Part shown: one piece after another, positions 42,034 through 51,573 of the stretch
How the letters are laid out: every line of letters starts with the position of its first letter
How positions within the stretch are numbered: position 1 is the stretch's first letter
Assembly (NCBI RefSeq): GCF_000220705.2
Contig: NZ_CP023202.1
Span: forward strand, 5,176,501-5,240,500
DNA from: Streptomyces xinghaiensis S187
Lineage (GTDB): Bacteria > Actinomycetota > Actinomycetes > Streptomycetales > Streptomycetaceae
Reading direction: 5' to 3'
DNA length: 64,000 bases
Position numbers and translations under genes: made by a program
Notes under the pieces: model-generated
Seen by the model: only the letters and a program-made list of their open reading frames with translations
Told to the model about the DNA's origin: nothing
Database searches by the model: none

Positions 42034-45000
42034 ATGAGATCGGTGAACCAAGAGCACGGCGGCAGGGCGCCGGGACGACCGCCGCGGCGCCTGCACGGAC
42101 GGCGGGCCGAACTCCGGGCCCTGGGCGCGCTGCTGGAAGCGGCACAGCGAGGGGCCGGTGGAGCGCTGCTGCTCGTGGGCGAGCCGGGGCTCGGCCGCAG
42201 CGCCCTCCTCAACCGGGTGGCGGCGCACGCCTCGGGGACCTCGGGGCGGTCCGCTCCGGGACACGCGCCGGAGCACGCGCCGGGGCCCGTCGGCGGCTGC
42301 GTGGCCACCGTGCTCCGTATCCGGGCGGTGGCCGCGGAACAGCACATCCCCTACAGCGGTCTGCACGCCCTGCTGACCCCGGCGGCGTCCCTGCTCCCCG
42401 CGGTCACGCCGCGCACCGCGCCCCTCGCCGAGGCGCTGCGCCTGGCCCGTCCGGACCGGCAGGACACGACGGCCGCCCGGGGCGCCACGGTGGCTCCGGA
42501 TACGCCGGCTGCCCACGGCACGGCGGCGTCGGCCCCGCGGGGGACCGCTCGGAGTACAACGGCCGGGCGACGTGAGGCGGTTGCCCCTGACACGGTGACG
42601 GCTCCGGGCGGGGACCCCGGGGCGGAGAACGAAGCTGGTGCAGGTCCGAGCCGGGGCGCCCCGGCGGCCCGGGGCGCGGAGTCCGTCCCGGGCGCCGAGT
42701 CCGTACGGGACCGGGCCCCGGCGGGCGGATCGCCGGGCGGCGCCGTGCGGCGGGGCACGGCCGGGAACCGTTCCGCCGTGCCGCCGGAGGCGGTGGCCGG
42801 GACGGCCGGTGCACGCGCGACCGGGCTCCGCCCCGGCCGCCCCGCCGGTGCCGTCGCCGCTGCCGCCGCGGGCGTCGGCTCGGGCACCGGCCCGGGCACC
42901 GGTGCCGTCGCGGACGCCCTCCTCGCCCGGCTCGGGGAGCTGACGCGCCGCGGGCCGCTCCTCGTCTGCGTCGACGACGCCCATCTCCTCGACCCCGACT
43001 CGCGTGCCGTCCTGGGGTTCACCGCGCGCCGCCTCGACGGCGGCCCGCCCGTGGCGCTGCTGCTGAGCGTGGAGCAAGGGCAGGCGGGCGAACCGGAGTT
43101 CGCCGGTGTTCCGGTCCTGTCACCGGCACCGCTGGCCGAGCCCGATGCCCTGGCCCTGCTCGACGACCTGCTGCCCGGTGACGCGGCGCCGGCCGTACGG
43201 GAGGCGCTGCTCCACGAGGGCTGCGGCAATCCCAGCCTGCTCACCGACCTGGTGGCCGGCCTGACCCCGGCCCAGCTGACCGGGGCCGCCCCGCTCCCGG
43301 AGCCGCTGCCCGCCGACGGGCCGCTGCTGCGCGACGGCGCCGCGCGGCTCCGGGCGCTGCCGCCCGACACCCGGCTGCTGCTCCTGCTGGCCGCCGCCGC
43401 GCACGAATGCGCGGGCCCGGGGGCCGGCATCGGCGCCGATCTGCTGCTGGGCGCGGCGCGCCGGGCGGGGCTCGCCGGGGCCGCCCTGGAGCCCGCCGAG
43501 ACGGCCGGTGTCGTACGGACCGAGGGCGACCGGGTCCGCTTCGCCCACCCGACGCTGTGCCGCGTCGCCTACGGCGGTGAACCGCTGGCCCGCCGCCGCG
43601 CCGCGCACGCGCTGCTCGCCGGAGTGCTGGCCGCGCGCGGTGAGGCGTACCGGCTACGGGCTCTGCGGCACCGGGCGGCCGCCACCGAACAGCCGGACCC
43701 GGACCTGGCCGACCGGCTCGCCGCCGCCGCGGCCGCCGCCCCGGGCGCGGCCCACGCCCACGGCGAACGGGCCGCCGCCCTGGCCCGGGCCGCCGAACTC
43801 ACCGTCTCCACCGACGCCCGGGTCACCCGGCTCGCCGCCGCGGCCGAGCACGCGTGGCTCTCGGGCCGTCCCCACCGGGCGCGCTCCCTGCTCGCGGCGG
43901 GCCGTGAACTGCCCGCCCGGGAGGCCGTACGGGGCCGGGCCGAACTGGTGCGCGGCATCCTCGAACTGCGGGACGGCGTGGTCACCGACGCCCGCGAGGT
44001 CCTGCTGCACGCGGCCCGGCTGCTGGAACCGCACGACCGGCCGGGGGCCCGCCGTGCCCTGCTGCACGCGGCGGAGGCGGCCTGGGCCGACGGCGACGTG
44101 ACCGGCTACCTCTCCGACATCGGCCGTGCCACGGCCCTGACCGGCCCGGGCGCCACGGCCACCGGTGACGGCGAATCCGTTGTCCGTGAGGCCGGTGACC
44201 GTGCCGCCGCGGCCTGTGCCCCTGGTGACGGCGGCGGTGACGGCGGTGAGCGCGACCCCGGTGAGGGCGGCGGAGACACCGGCCACCGCCGCGAACGGAC
44301 GGCTGCCGCCCCGTCCGCCCGCACGGGCGCGCCCGCCGAGCGGGCCGGGCGCGGACCGGAGCCGCACGGTCCGGCCGGGAGCGCTCTCCTCGACGCCTAC
44401 TGCGACGGGATGCGCGCGGTGATGAGCGGACGGTTCACCGACGGAAAGGAGCCGCTGCGCCGGGTGATCGGGCTGGGCCGGGGTGCCGAGGAACACGAGA
44501 GCCTCATCCGCGCCGGAGTGGCGGCCCTGGTGCTCGGACAGGTCGGCGCGGCCTGCGAGATCAACACCCGTGCCCTGGCCCTGGCCCGCGTCCGCGGACT
44601 CGACACCCTCGTGCCGCAGACCCTGGAACACCTGGTCTACGCGGAGCTGCGCGCGGGCCGCCACACCCGCGCTCACGCCCACGCCCTGGAAGGGCTGAAG
44701 GCCGCGGGCCGCGCGGGCCAGCGGAATTGCGCCGCGCACCACCACGCGGCCCTGGCCATGACCGCCGCCCTCCGCGGTGACGCCGCCGCCTGCGAGGAGC
44801 ACGCGCGGGCGGCCGGCGAGAACGCGGGCCCGCACGGCCTCGGGGTGGCCGCCACGCTGGCCGTGTGGGCGCTCGCCCTCGCGGACCTGGGCCGGGGCCT
44901 GCCCCGCGAGGCCCTGGTCCGGCTGCGCCCGCTCGTGGGCACCGGCCCCGGGCGCGGGCACTTCGCCCTGCGCATGATCGCCGTACCGGACCTGGTGGAG

Positions 45001-46053
45001 GCCGCGGTGCTGGCGGGGGAGCCGGGCGTGGCGCGGGCCGTGCTGCCGGAGTTCGAGCTCTGGACGGCGCACACGGCCGATCCGCAGGCCCCGGCGCAGC
45101 TCGCCCGCTGCCGCGCGCTGCTGGCGGTGGAGCCGGCGGCGGGCGAGCCCGGACGCACCGGGCGGCGCGCGGTTCCGGCGGGTGCGCCGGCGGCCGGCGT
45201 GCCCGGTACGGGGGGTGCGCCCGGTGGGGTCGCGGCGGCCGGGTACGGGGTGCCGGAGGGCCGGTTGGCCGTCTCCGTCGTCTCCGCCGTCCCCGGCGCC
45301 GTGGCGGCGGCCGGGACGGACGCAACCGACGCCGGGACCGACGCCCTCTTCGCCCGGGCCCTGGAACTGCACGACCTGGCCGACGGTGATTTCCAGCGGG
45401 CCCGTACCCAGCTGCTGCGCGGCAAGATGCTCCGCCGCAAGCGCCGCCCGGGGGCGGCCCGGGACCATCTGCGCGACGCGCTCGTCGCCTTCGAACGGTG
45501 CGGCGCCGGAGCCTGGGCCGAGCAGGCGCGGGCCGAGCTGCGGGCCACCGGCGAAGCAGGCCGGGCCGCCGAGGCCCCCGCCGTCGCGGGGCTGCTCACC
45601 CCGCAGCAGCTGCGGATCGCGCGCTGCGTGGCGGAGGGGGCGACCAACCGCGAGGTGGCGCTCCGGCTGTCCGTCAGCCCGCGCACCGTCGACCACCATC
45701 TGCGCAATGTGTTCGCCGCGCTCGGCATCAGATCCCGGGTGGAGCTGCCCCGGCTGCTCGCCGCGGCCGGGCCGGGAGCCGGGCCGGGAGCCGGCCCCGG
45801 CGGTACCGCGAACGGCCCGGGGGCGGGGACGGGCGGCCCGGCCGGGGCCGTGACCGGAAACATGCCCGGGGACCGGTCCGTCCCCCGGGTGGCGAGGCCG
45901 GCCGCTCCCGGCCCGGGGACCGGCTCCGCCGCAGCTCACCGGGGTGAAGCCCGGGCGGGGACGGGCCGGCCGGGGCGGCTGTCGCGGACCGCGGCGGCCC
46001 TGCGGCCGGGCCGCAATTCGGACACGGTTGCGGGCATGGGTATGGACGAATGA
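42034..46053 (+). CDS. Giant LuxR-family (LAL) ATP-binding regulator
   Basis: A 1339-residue regulator of the large ATP-binding LuxR class. An AAA-like ATPase begins at residue ~20 (LHGRRAELRALGALLEAA) with a P-loop GEPGLGRS (residues 49-56) in which the usual Lys is Arg, and Walker B LLVCVDDAHLLD near residues 309-318. Between them lies a 160-residue Ala/Gly/Pro/Arg insertion (about residues 130-290). TPR-like helices fill the middle. The C-terminal LuxR helix-turn-helix (LLTPQQLRIARCVAEGATNR, VSPRTVDHHLRNVFAALG) is at about 1187-1250, followed by a ~90-residue Gly/Pro tail. ATG after GAGGAG. Such proteins activate secondary metabolism or sugar genes; the target is unknown. Confidence 0.88.
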   Translation: MRSVNQEHGGRAPGRPPRRLHGRRAELRALGALLEAAQRGAGGALLLVGEPGLGRSALLNRVAAHASGTSGRSAPGHAPEHAPGPVGGCVATVLRIRAVAAEQHIPYSGLHALLTPAASLLPAVTPRTAPLAEALRLARPDRQDTTAARGATVAPDTPAAHGTAASAPRGTARSTTAGRREAVAPDTVTAPGGDPGAENEAGAGPSRGAPAARGAESVPGAESVRDRAPAGGSPGGAVRRGTAGNRSAVPPEAVAGTAGARATGLRPGRPAGAVAAAAAGVGSGTGPGTGAVADALLARLGELTRRGPLLVCVDDAHLLDPDSRAVLGFTARRLDGGPPVALLLSVEQGQAGEPEFAGVPVLSPAPLAEPDALALLDDLLPGDAAPAVREALLHEGCGNPSLLTDLVAGLTPAQLTGAAPLPEPLPADGPLLRDGAARLRALPPDTRLLLLLAAAAHECAGPGAGIGADLLLGAARRAGLAGAALEPAETAGVVRTEGDRVRFAHPTLCRVAYGGEPLARRRAAHALLAGVLAARGEAYRLRALRHRAAATEQPDPDLADRLAAAAAAAPGAAHAHGERAAALARAAELTVSTDARVTRLAAAAEHAWLSGRPHRARSLLAAGRELPAREAVRGRAELVRGILELRDGVVTDAREVLLHAARLLEPHDRPGARRALLHAAEAAWADGDVTGYLSDIGRATALTGPGATATGDGESVVREAGDRAAAACAPGDGGGDGGERDPGEGGGDTGHRRERTAAAPSARTGAPAERAGRGPEPHGPAGSALLDAYCDGMRAVMSGRFTDGKEPLRRVIGLGRGAEEHESLIRAGVAALVLGQVGAACEINTRALALARVRGLDTLVPQTLEHLVYAELRAGRHTRAHAHALEGLKAAGRAGQRNCAAHHHAALAMTAALRGDAAACEEHARAAGENAGPHGLGVAATLAVWALALADLGRGLPREALVRLRPLVGTGPGRGHFALRMIAVPDLVEAAVLAGEPGVARAVLPEFELWTAHTADPQAPAQLARCRALLAVEPAAGEPGRTGRRAVPAGAPAAGVPGTGGAPGGVAAAGYGVPEGRLAVSVVSAVPGAVAAAGTDATDAGTDALFARALELHDLADGDFQRARTQLLRGKMLRRKRRPGAARDHLRDALVAFERCGAGAWAEQARAELRATGEAGRAAEAPAVAGLLTPQQLRIARCVAEGATNREVALRLSVSPRTVDHHLRNVFAALGIRSRVELPRLLAAAGPGAGPGAGPGGTANGPGAGTGGPAGAVTGNMPGDRSVPRVARPAAPGPGTGSAAAHRGEARAGTGRPGRLSRTAAALRPGRNSDTVAGMGMDE

Positions 46054-46169
46054 CCGACCGGACGGTATGTCCTTGGAGGAAGAGGACGCACCACCCCGGA
46101 AACACCGGGGGCGGGCCGGTTGCCACGGCCCGCCCCCCGCCCAGGCCCCCGCACCCGTGGAGGACCGAG

Positions 46170-47423
46170 ATGCACCCAGTCGTACGGGCCCGAGTGCGGG
46201 CCCTGCCGGGACTGCCCGCGGCGGACGAGCCGGTCCGGTCGCGGGCGAGCGCCGAGGCGGTCACCGTGCTGCACCGCGCCGCCCGCGTGCTCATCGACCA
46301 ACTGCCCCTGCTGACCGACCGCGTCGTCACCCTGCTCCGCGAGCAGGAGCCCGCCTACCGTGCCCCCACCACGGACCCGGACGACCTCTGGCAGGAGGTC
46401 CACGGCTCCCTCCGCCACAACGTCGGCTCCCTGCTGCGCCCCAAGGAGTCCCGCGAGTCGGCCCGCCAGTGCTCCTGGCGGATCGGGGCCGAGCGCGCCG
46501 AGCAGGGCATGCCGCTCGACGCCGTGCTGCACGCCTTCCGGCTGGGCGGCTCGGTCGTCTGGCAGGGCCTGGTCGAGGCGGCGAGCGAACGGAACCCGGA
46601 GGACGCGCACCTCCTCGTCCACGTCGCCGCCGACGTGTGGAACTTCGTCGACGAGCACTGCGGACTGGTGTCCGACGCCTACCGCCAGGTCGAACGCGAG
46701 CTGACCTGGCGCCGCGAGAACCGGCGCCGGCTGATGACCGAGGCCCTGCTCGACGGCACCACCCGCATCTCCGACCTCCCCGAGGTGGCCGCCGCCCTCG
46801 GCCTGCCCGAGGACGGCCGGTACGCCGTCGTCGTGGTCACCGGCGGCCGGCGGGCCGCGTACGGGGGAGGGGAGCCGCTGTCCGTCCCGGACGGGATGAG
46901 CGTCGTCTGGCACACCGGGGCCGACGCCGACCACGGCATCGTCCTCGTCGGCGACGGCGGCCCGGCCGCGCTCGCCGCCCGCATCAAACCGCCCCCGGGA
47001 GGCCGGGCCGGGATCAGCTCCGTGGTCGACGGCCTGGCCGCCGTCGGGGACGCGCGCAGACTGGCCGCCAACGCCCTGCGCTGCGCCGCCGGGGACGGCG
47101 ATGTGGCGGTGCTGGAGGAGCATCTGCCCGCCGCACTGGTCATTTCCTCCCCGGAGCTCGGGGCCGCGCTGACCGAGCGCGTCCTGGGGCCCGTCCTCGA
47201 ACTGGAGCCCTCCGACCGCGACATCATGCTGGACACGCTCACCGTGTGGCTGGCCGCGCAGGGGTCGGCCGTGCGCGCAGCGAGCCGGCTGTTCTGCCAC
47301 CGCAACACGGTGCTCAACCGGCTGCGCCGCTACGAGCAGCTCACCGGGAGCTCCCTCGGCAGCCCGCAGGACGTGGTCGAACTGTCCCTGGCCCTGACGG
47401 CGCGCCGGCTGCTCCGGGTCTGA
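46170..47423 (+). CDS. PucR family transcriptional regulator
   Basis: A 417-residue regulator. The N-terminal half is a RsbR/PucR-like helical sensor (VLHRAARVLIDQLPLLTDRV, GAERAEQGMPLDAVLHAFRL), the middle a degenerate GGDEF-like CdaR domain, and the C-terminus the HTH_30 motif LDTLTVWLAAQGSAVRAASR then HRNTVLNRLRRYEQLTG. ATG at 46170 has GGAGG 8 bases upstream; an in-frame start at 46050 has no good site and would add 40 Pro/Arg-rich residues. It precedes a sodium:solute symporter gene by about 500 bases and may regulate it. Confidence 0.86.
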   Translation: MHPVVRARVRALPGLPAADEPVRSRASAEAVTVLHRAARVLIDQLPLLTDRVVTLLREQEPAYRAPTTDPDDLWQEVHGSLRHNVGSLLRPKESRESARQCSWRIGAERAEQGMPLDAVLHAFRLGGSVVWQGLVEAASERNPEDAHLLVHVAADVWNFVDEHCGLVSDAYRQVERELTWRRENRRRLMTEALLDGTTRISDLPEVAAALGLPEDGRYAVVVVTGGRRAAYGGGEPLSVPDGMSVVWHTGADADHGIVLVGDGGPAALAARIKPPPGGRAGISSVVDGLAAVGDARRLAANALRCAAGDGDVAVLEEHLPAALVISSPELGAALTERVLGPVLELEPSDRDIMLDTLTVWLAAQGSAVRAASRLFCHRNTVLNRLRRYEQLTGSSLGSPQDVVELSLALTARRLLRV

Positions 47424-47927
47424 GACCGCCCGCCCGGCGGCGGAGCCCGGAGTTCCGCCGCCTCCACGTCCGCGACCCGGGGCCGGGCGCCGGCCCGCGA
47501 CTCCCGGTCCGGACGAGGTCGTCCGCGCTCCTCGGGTACGGCCGGCCCGCCGCCCGCCGCCCCGGGCGACGGCCGTCCGTGTCGTCCGTGCCGCCCGCCC
47601 CGGGGCGCGTGCGCGCCGCGCGGGGCACGCGCGGGATCGTCCGGCCGGGGGCCCTGCCCCCTGCTCCCGCGTGCCCGGACACCGGCCCCGCCGACCTGCC
47701 GCTCCGGGCCTCCGCCCGTTCCGCCCGGCCTTCCGGCGGCCGGTGAAGCGGCCCGCGGAGGAGGCCGGTGAGCCGGCCCGTACGCAGGCCCGACCGGCGC
47801 CCGGACAGCCGTTCCGTAACCGGACGATGGCGCACGGTGTGACAGCGCACAGTCCGTGCCCGGCCCTCTTGGGCCCGGTCACCGAGGTGCGGTCCGCGCC
47901 TGTACGGCCGCCGGGCCCGCTGCTGTC
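47424..47927. other. 504-base intergenic region
   Basis: No gene, repeat or hairpin stands out between the PucR gene and the symporter. Frames are Arg/Pro/Gly-rich. A promoter for the symporter is expected here but not identified. Confidence 0.5.
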
Positions 47928-49727
47928 GTGACGCGGGTGACTTCCGCTTCCGCCTTCCTCGACGCCGGAACGCTGGCCTATGTGATCTTCTCGGCCTGCG
48001 TCGCCATCTCGTTCCTCCTCTGCGTGCTCGCGGCCACCGACACCGACGAACCCGCCCAGTTCTACACGGGCAGCGGCGGGATGAGCCCCGCCCAGAACGG
48101 GCTCGCCATCGCCGGTGACTACATCTCCGCCGCCACCGTGCTCACCACCACCGGGGCGATCGCCCTCACCGGCGCCGACGGCCTGCTCAGCGCCGCGGCC
48201 ACGGTGCTCTCCCTCTACCTGCTCAAACTGCGGCTGGCCGGGCCGCTGGCCGAGGGCCCGCGCCACTACACGCTCGGCGACATCCTGGCCCGCCGGCTGC
48301 GGGAGCGGCCGGCACGGATCGCCATCGCGCTGGTCACGCTGATCGTCACCTTCCCGATCCTGCTGGTGCAGCTCGCCGCCGCCGGAATCATGATGACCAC
48401 CCTGCTCGACCTGCCCGGTGAGGCCTCCACCACGATCAGCACGGTCTTCGTCGGCCTGCTGATGGTCGGCTACGTCGCCTTCGGCGGCATGCGCGGCACC
48501 GGGCTCGTCCAGATCATGAAGATCGTGGTGGTGACCCTGGTGACCACCGTGCTCGCCGCGATGGTCCTGCACCGCTTCGGCTGGAACCCGATCCGGCTGA
48601 TGACCACCGCCGCCCGGAACAGCGGGGCCGGGGACGGCTACTGGACCACCGGCGTCCAGTTCGGCCGCTCCGCGCTGAACCGCGTGGAACTCCTCAGCCT
48701 GGACCTCACTCTCCTCCTCGGCGTGGCCTGTATGCCGCACGTGATGATGCGGCTCTACACCCACCGCGGGGCCGAGGCCGCCCGCAAATCCATGCGGTGG
48801 GCCGTCGGCACCGTCGTCGGCTTCATGGTGACCATCGTGGTGCTCGGCATGGGCGCCGCCGCCCTGGTCGGCGGGAAGGAGCTGTACCGGCAGGACCACA
48901 CCGGCGGCACCGCCCTGCTCGCGCTCACCCGGGTCCTGGACAGCGGGGCGCGCGCCGCCGACCAGAGCCTGCTCTTCGCGGTCGTGGCCTGCGCCGTCTT
49001 CGTCACCGTCCTCGCCGCCGTCGTCGGCATCACCCTCGCCGCGGCCACCACCGTCGCCCACGACCTCCTCGCCCGGACCGTCTTCCGGGGCCGGCTGTCC
49101 CGCGGCCGCGAGGTCCGGTACGCCCGCTGGGCCGTCCTCGGCGTCGGCACCACGGCGGTGCTGCTGGCGATCCCCGCCCAGGGCTGGAACGCCCAGGTGC
49201 TGATCGTCTACACCTTCGGCGTCGCCGCCTCCGCCCTGCTGCCGACCCTCGTCTACACCTTCTTCTGGCGCGGCTTCACCACGGGCGGCATGTACGGCAG
49301 CCTCTACGGCACGACGGTGCTGCTGACCGTGCTGACGGTCTTCTGCCCCGGGGTCTCCGGCCTGCCGGTGTCCATCTTCCCCGACCGCGACTTCGCGTGG
49401 TTCCCGCTCCAGACCCCCGGCATCGTCACCATCCCGGCCGGCTTCCTCCTCGGCTGGCTCGGCTCCGTCCTCTCCCGCCCCGAACCGCGGCGCGACGGCG
49501 GCACCGGCGAGGGCGGCGGCGAGCGCGAGGGCGACGGCCACGACGGCGGCCACGGCGCGGCGGAACCGCGGGAGGACGGCCTCGCGGTCTTCCCGGCCGG
49601 CCGCTCCGACGAGGGGTTTCCCTCCTGGCACGTCGCGGAACGCCGTGATCCGCGGCACTCCCCCTCTGGGCGGACGCACAACGGGCACGGGCGGCCCTTG
49701 GGAGTGGGACCCGACCTGGCCGACTGA
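47928..49727 (+). CDS. Sodium:solute symporter (SSS family)
   Basis: Multi-pass membrane transporter of about 599 residues with roughly 13 hydrophobic segments. The SSS signature region is visible in QFYTGSGGMSPAQNGLAIAGD followed by YISAATVLTTTGAIALTGADG, the layout of the acetate/pyruvate-type (ActP, MctP) symporters, and LVQIMKIVVVTLVTTVLAAM and CMPHVMMRLYTH are also typical. Likely cargo is a short-chain monocarboxylate, but that is inference. The last ~110 residues form a hydrophilic tail. The GTG start may be at 47928 or 47937. It lies downstream of the PucR regulator and just upstream of the liv-type operon. Confidence 0.87.
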   Translation: MTRVTSASAFLDAGTLAYVIFSACVAISFLLCVLAATDTDEPAQFYTGSGGMSPAQNGLAIAGDYISAATVLTTTGAIALTGADGLLSAAATVLSLYLLKLRLAGPLAEGPRHYTLGDILARRLRERPARIAIALVTLIVTFPILLVQLAAAGIMMTTLLDLPGEASTTISTVFVGLLMVGYVAFGGMRGTGLVQIMKIVVVTLVTTVLAAMVLHRFGWNPIRLMTTAARNSGAGDGYWTTGVQFGRSALNRVELLSLDLTLLLGVACMPHVMMRLYTHRGAEAARKSMRWAVGTVVGFMVTIVVLGMGAAALVGGKELYRQDHTGGTALLALTRVLDSGARAADQSLLFAVVACAVFVTVLAAVVGITLAAATTVAHDLLARTVFRGRLSRGREVRYARWAVLGVGTTAVLLAIPAQGWNAQVLIVYTFGVAASALLPTLVYTFFWRGFTTGGMYGSLYGTTVLLTVLTVFCPGVSGLPVSIFPDRDFAWFPLQTPGIVTIPAGFLLGWLGSVLSRPEPRRDGGTGEGGGEREGDGHDGGHGAAEPREDGLAVFPAGRSDEGFPSWHVAERRDPRHSPSGRTHNGHGRPLGVGPDLAD

Positions 49728-49807
49728 CCTGTACCCGCCTCCGGCGCCGTGTTGTCGTATCCGTCACTTCCCCCGAACCGCCCCCGCGCGGACCCCGAGG
49801 AGAATCC

Positions 49808-50599
49808 ATGCCCGATGTCTCTCCCGAGGCCCTGCACATCCAGGACCTCGACGTGTCCTACGGACAGTCCGTCCGCGCTCTGCGGGGTGTGACCCTCACC
49901 GTCCCCGCCGGCAGCGTGGTCGCCCTGCTCGGCGCCAATGGTGCCGGGAAGAGCACCCTGCTGCGCACGGTCTCCGGCACCCTGCGGATGCACCGCGGGG
50001 CGATCACCGCGGGAAGCGTGGAGTACGCCGGCCGGCAGCTCAACGGCTCCGACCCGGTGACCGCCGTACGCGCCGGAGTCGTCCAGGTACCGGAGGGACG
50101 CCGCGTCTTCGGCGCGCTGACCGTCGACGAGAACCTCCGCGCCGGCGGCCTCGGACTGCACCGCTCCCGCCGCGACAACGCCGCCCGCGACCGGGTCTTC
50201 GGGCTCTTCCCGCGCCTCGCCGAGCGCACGAACCAGCGCGCCGGGCTCCTCTCCGGCGGCGAGCAGCAGATGCTCGCCATCGGCCGCGCCCTGATGGCCG
50301 CCCCCAAGCTGCTGCTCCTGGACGAGCCGTCGCTCGGCCTGGCCCCGCAGATGGTGGCGCGGATCGGCGAGGTCGTCACGGAGATCAACCGGCAGGGCAC
50401 CTCGGTGCTCCTCGTCGAACAGAACGCGGCCATGGCGCTCGAACTCGCCGGACACGCGTACGTCCTGGAGGTCGGCGAGGTCCGGCTCTCCGGACCCGCT
50501 GCCGAACTGGCCCGCACCGACGAGGTGCGCCGGCTCTACCTCGGCGAGGAGACCCCCCGGCAGGAGCCCGTCGCGGCGGGCGTGGAGAAGGGGCGGTGA
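49808..50599 (+). CDS. livF: Branched-chain amino acid-type ABC transporter ATPase (LivF)
   Basis: A 263-residue ATPase, first gene of a five-gene importer operon. Walker A LLGANGAGKSTLLRTVSG, Q-loop region GVVQVPEGRRVFGALTVDENL (the PEGR segment is diagnostic of LivF), signature LLSGGEQQMLAIGRAL, Walker B LLLLDEPSLGLAP and switch His/Gln segment VLLVEQNAAMAL are in order. ATG follows GAGGAGAATCC. It pairs with LivG at the inner membrane face. The gene order F-G-H-M-K is seen in several actinobacterial urea/amino acid importers; the cargo is undetermined. Confidence 0.92.
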   Translation: MPDVSPEALHIQDLDVSYGQSVRALRGVTLTVPAGSVVALLGANGAGKSTLLRTVSGTLRMHRGAITAGSVEYAGRQLNGSDPVTAVRAGVVQVPEGRRVFGALTVDENLRAGGLGLHRSRRDNAARDRVFGLFPRLAERTNQRAGLLSGGEQQMLAIGRALMAAPKLLLLDEPSLGLAPQMVARIGEVVTEINRQGTSVLLVEQNAAMALELAGHAYVLEVGEVRLSGPAAELARTDEVRRLYLGEETPRQEPVAAGVEKGR

Positions 50600-51573
50600 A
50601 CGGGGTGAAGCAGCACAGGCAGCACAGCACGAGTCCGGCGGCCGGCGGGAAGACGGCCGGAGCCGAAGGCACCACCGGCACCACCGGCGCCGGCACCACC
50701 GGCACCGTCACGCCCCCGCTGCGCGTCGAGGACGTCACGGTGCGGTTCGCCGGACTGACCGCCCTCGACGGCGTCGGCTTCACCGTCGAGCCCGGCAGCA
50801 TCCACGCCCTCATCGGGCCCAACGGCGCCGGCAAGTCCACCTGCTTCAATGTCCTCTCCGGGGTCTGCCGCCCGGCGAGCGGCAGTGTGCACTTCGGCGA
50901 GCACGAACTGACCCGGCTCCGCCCGCACCGGATCGCCGCCCTCGGTATCGCCCGCACGTTCCAGAACATCGTCATGACCGCGGGCACCGTCGCCGACAAC
51001 CTGATGCTGGGACGGCACGTCCTCACCCGGGCCGGCTTCGCCGCGACCGCCCTGCGGCTGCCCTCGGCCGTACGGGAGCAGCGGGTCCATCGGGAGCGCG
51101 CCCGGGAGATCGCCGAACTCGTCGGTCTCGGGCGGCTGTTCGACACTCCGGTGGCTCTGCTCTCGTACGGCGACCGGAAGCGGGTCGAGATGGCCCGCGC
51201 CCTCTGCCTGGAGCCGCGGCTGCTGCTCCTCGACGAGCCGGTGGCCGGGATGAACAGCGCGGAGCGGCAGCGCACCGCCGAGACCGTCCGGGCCGTACGG
51301 GAGGAACTCGGCCTCTCCGTGCTCATCGTCGAACACGACATGGGCCTGGTCATGCGGCTCGCCGACGCCGTGACGGTGCTCGACTTCGGCCGCCGCATCG
51401 CCGGCGGCGCGCCCGACGAGGTCCGCCACGACCCCGCCGTGCTCCGGGCCTACCTCGGCACCGGAAAGGAAGAGGTCCCCGACCCCGACCCCGATCCGGA
51501 CGCGGAGCCGGGCTCCGGCCCGGGCCCCGGCCCGGACTCACAGGAACGACAGGAAGAGGAGCACTCCGCATGA
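50596..51573 (+). CDS. livG: Branched-chain amino acid-type ABC transporter ATPase (LivG)
   Basis: A 325-residue ATPase. Walker A IGPNGAGKSTCFNVLSG, GIARTFQNIVMTAGTVADNLM (RTFQN is typical of LivG), Walker B LLLLDEPVAGMNSAE and VLIVEHDMGLVMRLAD are intact. The signature is degenerate, VALLSYGDRKRVEMARAL (SYGDRK in place of SGGQ), as is usual in LivG proteins. It has a Thr/Gly/Ala-rich leader of ~35 residues and an acidic Pro/Asp/Gly tail. GTG overlaps the livF stop by 4 bases, and its own stop overlaps livH. Confidence 0.92.
   Translation: MNGVKQHRQHSTSPAAGGKTAGAEGTTGTTGAGTTGTVTPPLRVEDVTVRFAGLTALDGVGFTVEPGSIHALIGPNGAGKSTCFNVLSGVCRPASGSVHFGEHELTRLRPHRIAALGIARTFQNIVMTAGTVADNLMLGRHVLTRAGFAATALRLPSAVREQRVHRERAREIAELVGLGRLFDTPVALLSYGDRKRVEMARALCLEPRLLLLDEPVAGMNSAERQRTAETVRAVREELGLSVLIVEHDMGLVMRLADAVTVLDFGRRIAGGAPDEVRHDPAVLRAYLGTGKEEVPDPDPDPDAEPGSGPGPGPDSQERQEEEHSA

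Noticed and set aside
45936..49688. Very long minus-strand open frame under the PucR and symporter genes
   Set aside because: Its composition (Gly/Asp/His/Gln-rich) is that of an antisense shadow, while the + strand encodes recognised proteins.
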